From contig NC_015703.1 in NCBI RefSeq assembly GCF_000218895.1, positions 1,673,501 to 1,737,500 of the forward strand: a stretch of 64,000 bases of DNA, in the 5' to 3' direction. Under the pieces are notes generated by a model that ran no database searches, was not told the origin of the DNA, and saw only the letters and a program-made list of their open reading frames with translations. The stretch is from Runella slithyformis DSM 19594 (GTDB lineage: Bacteria; Bacteroidota; Bacteroidia; Cytophagales; Spirosomataceae). Every line of letters begins with the position of its first letter. Within the stretch, counting starts at the first letter, position 1. A program made the translations under genes and the position numbers. Below are positions 58,871 through 64,000 of this stretch, in pieces.

Positions 58871-59614
58871 TCAAACCTTTGTTTTCTTGCGGTAATCACC
58901 GCGAGAAAACGTTTTTTCGATGAAGCAATACATCAGAATAAAGAAATAGCGGCTGCCCATTTCTTTGATTTTCAGCTTTGATTCGCCATACTTTCGATTG
59001 GTCCAGCTGTTGGGAACAATGGCAAACGAGTAGCCTCGTACAATCGTTTTGAGCGGCAACTCTACCGTTAAATTAAAATGCGCGGATAAAAAAGGTTTCA
59101 GCCCTTCCATGGTTTCGCGTTTGTATAGCTTAAAGGCATTGGTCGTATCATTGTATTTGACCCCCATAAACATTCGAATGATAAAATTTGCCATTCGATT
59201 GATTACTTTTTTAACGGTTGGATAATCATACACCTTACCGCCCTTGCTCCATCGCGTCCCGAAAACGGCGTCGTAATTTCCCTCCAGCATCTTTTTGTAA
59301 AATTTCACCAAATCTTCCGGGTCGTCTGAAAGATCGGCCATGAAAATCGCTACGCAATCCCCGGAAAAGCGCTCCAGGCCATAACGCACCGCATAGCCAA
59401 ACCCATTGGGCCCTTTGTTGGTTTCGTACACTAAGGTTGGGATCTCTTTTGACAGATTTTCTAAAACCTGCAACGTATTGTCTTTAGAATTATCATTTGT
59501 TACCCGAATTTCGTGGGGTATGTCATGTTTAGACAACGATGCATACAAGGTTTGCAACGTTTGCGGCAATGATTCCTGTTCGTTATAGGCGGGAATGACA
59601 ACGCTAAGCTTCAT
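58871..59614 (-). CDS. Family 2 glycosyltransferase (DPM1-like)
   Basis: The 247-aa product is a GT-A enzyme of the polyprenyl-phosphate-mannose/glucose synthase type. It starts MKLSVVIPAYNEQESLPQTL, has VTNDNSKDNTLQVLE (the usual DDGSxDxT motif with substitutions) and FMADLSDDPEDLVKFY, where the usual DxD is DLSDD. The C-terminal GYSFAIVPNSWTNRKYGESKL fits the DPM1 pattern. No membrane helices follow the catalytic domain. It converges with the three-repeat protein gene, leaving 8 bp between stops. It is the last gene of the glycan cluster on this strand, 83 bp after the next one. Confidence 0.88.
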   Translation of the reverse strand: MKLSVVIPAYNEQESLPQTLQTLYASLSKHDIPHEIRVTNDNSKDNTLQVLENLSKEIPTLVYETNKGPNGFGYAVRYGLERFSGDCVAIFMADLSDDPEDLVKFYKKMLEGNYDAVFGTRWSKGGKVYDYPTVKKVINRMANFIIRMFMGVKYNDTTNAFKLYKRETMEGLKPFLSAHFNLTVELPLKTIVRGYSFAIVPNSWTNRKYGESKLKIKEMGSRYFFILMYCFIEKTFSRGDYRKKTKV

Positions 59615-59697
59615 TTAGTGAGGGAATGACCGACGTTACGGTGCGATTAGGAGATGGTTAAACTGCAACTGTAAAGGCAAAATTGGTTGGTTTTGCA

Positions 59698-60513
59698 TTA
59701 ATTTCCAATTTCTTTGATCAGCCGGTCATATTTTTGAATGGTTTTCAGAACGGTCTCATTATATTGATAGGCCAGCCATTCATTGACATCGACAAACATT
59801 TGGCGTCGATTTCGAAGAAAATACGCATTGGTTACGGCATGTACGTTGCTCAGACCACCGCGATGTTTACGATACGTTCCCATTACTTCGGGTAAATAAC
59901 CGATGTTGCCTCGCGCGGCCAGCTGAATGACCAGCGCCCAATCGCCGGCCGCCGCCCGCTGATGCCAATCGGCGAAATCGTCCGTTCGAAAAAAATTACG
60001 GTACATCAAACTTGCCGTACCTATAAACCAACGGTCGTCCAGAATATCTTCAATGGTTGAAACCGTCTTTTGGTCGGGAGAATTAAAGGAATGACTTGCC
60101 GAGCCATCTTCGTAGATTACCTCCAGATCATGGTGGCAGATCGCAAAATCAGGATGGGCCTCCAAAAAATCAACCTGCCTTTGAAGCTTAAGCGGGTCGG
60201 TCCAGTAATCATCGCCTTCGCACAGCGCAACGTACTCGCCCCGACAGGCTTTCAGTAAAAAGAGTACGTTATTACGTCCTGCAAATTCTTTCGGTTCTTC
60301 AGGACCAAGATTTAAGGGGTGAAGGTACGCCCGGATCTTATCCGGAAACCGCCGGACATATTCTTCAATGATGGCCGGCGCGGTATCGGTCGAGGCATCG
60401 TCGCCGATGACAATTTCAAAGGAAAAATCGGTTTGTTGTCTCAACGCACCGTCCAGCATTTGGGCGATGTATTTTTCGTGATTGAAGGTAGGAACACAAA
60501 CGCTTACTTTCAT
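59698..60513 (-). CDS. Family 2 glycosyltransferase
   Basis: This 271-aa GT-A transferase starts MKVSVCVPTFNHEKYIAQML, with the nucleotide motif VIGDDASTDTAPAII and the metal motif LCEGDDYWTDPLKLQRQVDF. The middle segment QKTVSTIEDILDDRWFIGTASLMYRN, before the acceptor-binding region, closely matches the next gene. Substrate unknown. The start at 60513 overlaps the stop of the upstream gene by 4 bp (ATGA), so the two are translationally coupled. The frame is open 21 codons upstream, but those overlap the neighbour. Confidence 0.9.
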   Translation of the reverse strand: MKVSVCVPTFNHEKYIAQMLDGALRQQTDFSFEIVIGDDASTDTAPAIIEEYVRRFPDKIRAYLHPLNLGPEEPKEFAGRNNVLFLLKACRGEYVALCEGDDYWTDPLKLQRQVDFLEAHPDFAICHHDLEVIYEDGSASHSFNSPDQKTVSTIEDILDDRWFIGTASLMYRNFFRTDDFADWHQRAAAGDWALVIQLAARGNIGYLPEVMGTYRKHRGGLSNVHAVTNAYFLRNRRQMFVDVNEWLAYQYNETVLKTIQKYDRLIKEIGN

Positions 60514-61481
60514 CGCGATAATTCTTTCAGACGGTGGGGCAGCAACGCAAAAAAACTGTATACCTTCACCATCCACTTGGGTAAGATGTAGTCCCGAATG
60601 GTCTCTTTGGTGATTTCTTTATTGGGTTTTGCCAGATACAGGTATTTTAACGCCAGGCCGGTACGGCGAAAATAGCTTTTCTGATATTGACGCGCATCCA
60701 GCAACATACGGTAATAACGGGCAATATTACGTCTGAGTAATGCGTCGTAGGCATGACCCAACTCTTTGTTGATTCCCTCATACATTCGAATGCGATTGTA
60801 TAAAAAACGGGCATCTTTGTAGTGATCTCTAAAACTGGCACCTCCCCGATTTTTACGGTACACAGACATGACTCCGGGCACATATCCAATTGGCCCCTGT
60901 TTGGCTAAAATCACGTAGCGCGGAATATCTCCGCTCGTTGACTGCAAAAACCAGTCCGGGTAATGCATGATCCCGTTTTTAAACATTACGGCCGAGGTGG
61001 CCATAAACCATATCTCATCCTCTCCCACCAGATCTTCTGCGGTAATGACCGTTTTTTGGTCGGGAGGATTCAGCACGTGAGAAGAAGTACCGTCTTCGTA
61101 GGTGATCAGTGCATTATGAAAGCAGGCCGAAAAATCGGGATGCGCTTCCATAAAATCGACTTGCTTTTGGAGCTTGGCGGTATCGGTCCAGTAATCATCC
61201 CCGTCCATGGGTGCGATGTACGTTCCCTGCGCAAGTTTGAGGGTTTCGATGGTATTGAAAAGGCCGTTCTGGCCCAAATTTTTTGGGTGCAAAACGGCCT
61301 TTACCTTCGTTGGATATCGGTTTTGATACTCCTGAATGACTTCCTGCGCACCATCCGTAGAACAATCATCACCCACCAGAATTTCAAAATCGAAATCGGT
61401 CTGCTGGGCAAGAGCACTGTCAATGGCTTTACCGATGAAATTCTTCTGGTTGTAGGTAAGAATGGCGACGCTTACTTTCAT
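60510..61481 (-). CDS. Family 2 glycosyltransferase
   Basis: The 323-aa product is a GT-A enzyme opening with MKVSVAILTYNQKNFIGKAI, with LVGDDCSTDGAQEVIQEYQ and MDGDDYWTDTAKLQKQVDF as nucleotide- and metal-binding motifs. It shares with the following gene many central residues (QKQVDFMEAHPDFSACFHN, YEDGTSSHVLNPPDQKTVIT), so the two arose by duplication. The C-terminal 60 residues contain a helical basic segment (FRRTGLALKYLYLAKPNKEI) that may contact the membrane. It overlaps genes at both ends by 4 bp (ATGA), with the PhyH gene upstream. Confidence 0.9.
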   Translation of the reverse strand: MKVSVAILTYNQKNFIGKAIDSALAQQTDFDFEILVGDDCSTDGAQEVIQEYQNRYPTKVKAVLHPKNLGQNGLFNTIETLKLAQGTYIAPMDGDDYWTDTAKLQKQVDFMEAHPDFSACFHNALITYEDGTSSHVLNPPDQKTVITAEDLVGEDEIWFMATSAVMFKNGIMHYPDWFLQSTSGDIPRYVILAKQGPIGYVPGVMSVYRKNRGGASFRDHYKDARFLYNRIRMYEGINKELGHAYDALLRRNIARYYRMLLDARQYQKSYFRRTGLALKYLYLAKPNKEITKETIRDYILPKWMVKVYSFFALLPHRLKELSR

Positions 61482-62317
61482 TGGACAATCGGGAGCGGTG
61501 ATGCAAAAACTGTTTCCAGTTGTTCTGCGGAGGGGAAGTTAGGGGTAACCAATTCGGGTTCAGGTTTATAAATGTAAGCCATTGGATAACCTCTCTCAAT
61601 AAAAGTGGATTCTGCCAGATTGTTGAAACGTAATTGTACCGACCAACGAATATTACGTGTAGTATTATTGCCGGATTGATGCACCAGAAAGGCCGAGAAA
61701 ATCAGCAGGTCTCCTACCTGAAACTCGGTTTGCACAAAATCTTCATCTTTCAGATCGGCCGTAATTCCTCCCTGATAACCGGAAGTACTGGAAGCCAGCA
61801 AGCCCACTTTATGACTTCTTGGAATCACCTGCAAAGCGCCCAGATCAGCACCCGCATCCACCATCGGAAACCAAATCACCGCACTGTCCAACGACCCTTG
61901 CCCCGTCCGCCAATCCTGGTGGGCGTCGAGTTTCCAGTGCTTGCTGCCATCTTTTGACAGAAAGCGGCTGTTGAACTGCATAGCAGGACGCGCACCGACG
62001 ACAGGCTGTTCTATTCCGACTTCCTTCAAAAGGTTTATGATTTGATCACTTACCCCAAAGCGGTGAAGTGAGAGGCTGTGCTGTACGGTAATCCCCGTAT
62101 TACGAAAGGCAGTAAAGTCTTTTTCAAAAAACTCAAACATCGCACTTTCAAACTCATCGCGATTATTGATATCAACGACCCGGCCCGTTACGCGTTTGAT
62201 CTGAACAGCAAATATTTCACGAGCTTCGCGGTAGATCGTCTCTACCACGCTTTTGTCTAAGAAATTACGAAGGAGCACAAAGCCTTCTTGGCGAAACTGT
62301 TCTACTAATGTTGCCAT
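61478..62317 (-). CDS. Phytanoyl-CoA dioxygenase (PhyH) family protein
   Basis: PhyH-type Fe(II)/2-oxoglutarate dioxygenases hydroxylate small molecules, and members occur in surface-sugar and natural-product clusters. The 279-aa product has the double-stranded beta-helix with the iron ligands HxD in LDAHQDWRTGQGS and a distal His in FLVHQSGNNTTRN, followed by the 2-oxoglutarate Arg in IRWSVQLRF. I chose the ATG at 62317 because MATLVEQFRQEGFVLLRNFL matches family starts; the frame is open 21 codons earlier. It overlaps the next glycosyltransferase gene by 4 bp (ATGA), so the hydroxylation probably concerns the same glycan or its lipid or aglycone, although that is inference. Confidence 0.88.
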   Translation of the reverse strand: MATLVEQFRQEGFVLLRNFLDKSVVETIYREAREIFAVQIKRVTGRVVDINNRDEFESAMFEFFEKDFTAFRNTGITVQHSLSLHRFGVSDQIINLLKEVGIEQPVVGARPAMQFNSRFLSKDGSKHWKLDAHQDWRTGQGSLDSAVIWFPMVDAGADLGALQVIPRSHKVGLLASSTSGYQGGITADLKDEDFVQTEFQVGDLLIFSAFLVHQSGNNTTRNIRWSVQLRFNNLAESTFIERGYPMAYIYKPEPELVTPNFPSAEQLETVFASPLPIVQ

Positions 62318-62423
62318 TTTACTGATTTGTTTGGTTGAACACCCAATTCTAACACACACCTCCTTTTGAAAGAATGACATTGGTCAAAATCAAAAGGTTA
62401 ATTACAACAAACGTTCCAAACGT

Positions 62424-63359
62424 TTACTCTTCCCACACCGCATAGCCAAACCCTGCCGCTCCAAAGCCATTACCATTATAAAGTAAGTACTTCTTCCCAT
62501 TGTGTGTATAGTAGTTAGCGTAGTTAATCATTTGATAATCAAAATCATCCGAATTTTCCGATTTATGAATACCTACCAAATGATCCTTACGCTCCCAATG
62601 CTCTCCATCCACCGATTCGGCATAGCCGAGCCGATAACTTTGATTGCGATCGGTACGGTAATCGCGGGTATGACGGTACGAATAGTACATTTTATAAAGA
62701 CCGTCCTCTTTGAAAACGCTCGGACGGCCTACAGCGTGTAAAAAATCGTCAAAATCAAGCGTAGGTACATCGCTGATATTCCAGTGAATGCCATCATTGG
62801 AGGTAGCCGATTGGCAACGATAGTACGGCTCAGGGTAGCCGTGAATGTACTCACACTTATGCCCCGAAATGTACCACATACGCCATGTACCATCCTCTTC
62901 ACGCATGACCGAAGGCTGAGCGGCCCAGATTGGGTTCTGAATACTGCGGTCCATGATGGGGCCGACAAACATTTTCGTAAACGTCAGACCTCCGTCATGA
63001 CTCACGGCCAACCCCATCGAAAGCCGATAGGAATTGTACGTTCTGTTCCATCCCGTATAATACAGCCAGAGCTCGCCGTTGGGCATATTGACAAACCACG
63101 CCGGCATTGAGCCGGTTTCATCGTACTCCCCCGGCCCGCCTAATTCAAGCACGGGTTTATCATGTATATATAAAATTTTGGTCGGGTCATCGTAGTCCAC
63201 GTCAATAAAGGTAGGCTGCGAATAGCCTTGGTCATTGCGGGACGAAAAATATACGCGTAAAAACTCAGGGTGTTTGTAGGCAAACGGCACCTGCGCGTGC
63301 GAGCGGCTATGCGCCAACGAGCCGTCAGGTTTATAAATTACTCCTTTTTTTATCCACAT
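62424..63359 (-). CDS. Five-bladed beta-propeller glycosidase-like protein
   Basis: The 311-aa protein shows the repeated pattern of GH43/GH32/GH130-type beta-propellers: DETGSMPAWFVNMPNGELWLYYTGWN, SMGLAVSHDGGLTFTK, QPSVMREEDGTWRMWYISG, RPSVFKEDGLYKMYYSYRH and GYAESVDGEHWERK. It has no signal peptide, so it would act in the cytoplasm, as an unusual trait for a secreted-glycan hydrolase. The GxCEY and PEPYY stretches are not family landmarks I know. Proteins like this occur in O-antigen and EPS clusters; the reaction is unknown. It is 106 bp upstream of PhyH and 87 bp downstream of the methyltransferase gene. Confidence 0.72.
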   Translation of the reverse strand: MWIKKGVIYKPDGSLAHSRSHAQVPFAYKHPEFLRVYFSSRNDQGYSQPTFIDVDYDDPTKILYIHDKPVLELGGPGEYDETGSMPAWFVNMPNGELWLYYTGWNRTYNSYRLSMGLAVSHDGGLTFTKMFVGPIMDRSIQNPIWAAQPSVMREEDGTWRMWYISGHKCEYIHGYPEPYYRCQSATSNDGIHWNISDVPTLDFDDFLHAVGRPSVFKEDGLYKMYYSYRHTRDYRTDRNQSYRLGYAESVDGEHWERKDHLVGIHKSENSDDFDYQMINYANYYTHNGKKYLLYNGNGFGAAGFGYAVWEE

Positions 63360-63372
63360 GATTTTGTCAACA

Positions 63373-63441
63373 TTTGTCGTGCTGAAAGCACCTGAAATAC
63401 AACTTATTATGCTAGGCCTTAGACCCTTTCAGGGTGACAAA
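63373..63441. repeat. 69-bp element with twin covarying hairpins and inverted ends
   Basis: The ends are TTTGTC (63373-63378) and GACAAA (63436-63441), exact complements. Just inside each is a 13-bp hairpin with 5-bp stem: GTGCT-GAA-AGCAC (63379-63391) and, read on the minus strand, ACCCT-GAA-AGGGT (63435-63423). Both have the core CTGAAAG but different, fully compensated outer stem pairs. It lies between two genes of the glycan cluster and resembles a dispersed non-autonomous element. Confidence 0.6.
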
Positions 63442-63446
63442 AACGA

Positions 63447-64000
63447 TTATTGTCCACTTTTTTCTGCCCTCAGTTTCCAGTTATCTACAAAATCCTTGCC
63501 GGGGATAGGCAATTCTACGTCAATTTCAGGCGCTTTGGCTGCTACGGTGTATTCCATGACGTAGAAACAGTTCCCGAAAATATAGTGCAGTTTAAAATTT
63601 TCGACGGTGGCGGGCAAATCTTCGTACGGTATTTCGGCGCGGAAGAGCGGATTGGCTTTCCACAGAATCTCGTAAGTAGGCTCTTTACGCAACCACGGGG
63701 CCATACTTTCGTCACCAATCACTACTTTACCGCCCACTTTTACCACACGTGTCAATTCAGCAAATGCTCTTTTGCGCTCTGAAAAAGTATTGATCCCTCC
63801 AAAGTGAAATACCGAATCAAAGGTTCCGTCGGCAAAGGGCAGATATGAGCCATTCCCCAGGAAATAATGAACGTTCACTTCTTTCGGTTGAAGTTTTTGC
63901 GTAGCCAGCCGCAGCATATTGGGCGACAGGTCGGAAAGTACGGCCGTACCGCCGGGGCTGATCTGCTCTATAATCAACGCGGAATCTTTGCCCGTTCCGG
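63447..64000 (-). CDS. Class I SAM-dependent methyltransferase (5' end outside window)
   Basis: The gene runs off the right edge; about 184 codons are visible. The open frame begins beyond 64000: the last bases read GTGKDSALIIEQ in frame with the rest, the end of SAM motif I, so the TTG near 63977 is not the start. Further landmarks are LSDLSPNMLRLATQKLQ (acidic loop), FHFGGINTFSERKRAFAEL and VVKVGGKVVIGDES, all usual for Methyltransf_11/25 domains. The C-terminal 60 residues contain VENFKLHYIFGNCFYVMEYTV. It is the first visible gene of the glycan cluster, on the same strand, and its substrate is unknown. Confidence 0.85.
   Translation of the reverse strand, partial: GTGKDSALIIEQISPGGTAVLSDLSPNMLRLATQKLQPKEVNVHYFLGNGSYLPFADGTFDSVFHFGGINTFSERKRAFAELTRVVKVGGKVVIGDESMAPWLRKEPTYEILWKANPLFRAEIPYEDLPATVENFKLHYIFGNCFYVMEYTVAAKAPEIDVELPIPGKDFVDNWKLRAEKSGQ

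Overview
The window is a chromosomal segment of a Bacteroidota bacterium. I infer the class Cytophagia and a Spirosomaceae-like member such as Runella, but the sequence alone does not prove the genus. The evidence is a full-length SprA translocon of the type IX secretion system, promoters of the Bacteroidota form (TTTG, about 19 nt, TAnnTTTG), almost no Shine-Dalgarno sequences, and families typical of the phylum (DUF4286, DUF3857, PHP-type CpsB phosphatase, RDD/SpoIIM pair). No rRNA, tRNA, CRISPR array or phage was seen. Genes lie on both strands in short operons, mostly separated by clear hairpin terminators.

Layout. 1-13 kb: recO and argB (divergent), a RidA-family gene, the 7.6-kb sprA gene, purH and an MFS transporter. 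13-16 kb: a secreted hydrolase and an M15 peptidase, then a REP-associated tyrosine transposase (RAYT) bracketed by two arrays of small palindromes in opposite orientation. 16-25 kb: pruA, a prolyl oligopeptidase, a lipoprotein, a GMC oxidoreductase with an NTF2-like partner, an M48 metalloprotease lipoprotein and a thioesterase. 24-29 kb: RDD and SpoIIM-type membrane proteins, a multi-pass protein, and a pentapeptide-repeat/LytS-type histidine kinase fusion. 28-36 kb: RluA-type synthase, glyA, rnhB, then a three-gene polysaccharide export operon (Wza-like, CpsB-like phosphatase, Wzc-like kinase) behind a perfect consensus promoter. 36-50 kb: TPR protein, PfkB kinase, AT-rich CPBP protease, hemB, FAS1 lipoprotein, pbpC, an AlbA_2 protein, an amino-acid permease, a DUF3857 protein and a SPOR lipoprotein. 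50-64 kb: gmd, rlmB, an O-methyltransferase, rpmA/rplU, a Fpg-family glycosylase, gatC, a conserved 488-aa protein of unknown function, a three-repeat secreted protein, and a surface-glycan cluster of glycosyltransferases, a PhyH dioxygenase, a beta-propeller protein and a methyltransferase cut by the window edge.

How they work together. Most of the window is housekeeping: nucleotide, arginine, haem and one-carbon metabolism, ribosome and DNA repair. Cell-envelope functions are the main accessory theme: T9SS translocation, capsule or exopolysaccharide export, GDP-mannose-derived sugars and glycosyltransferases, peptidoglycan enzymes and several lipoproteins. The most unusual pieces are the RAYT locus with its mirror-oriented palindrome arrays, the pentapeptide-repeat histidine kinase with no adjacent response regulator, and a 69-bp element with two hairpins that share a loop but differ in compensated stems.
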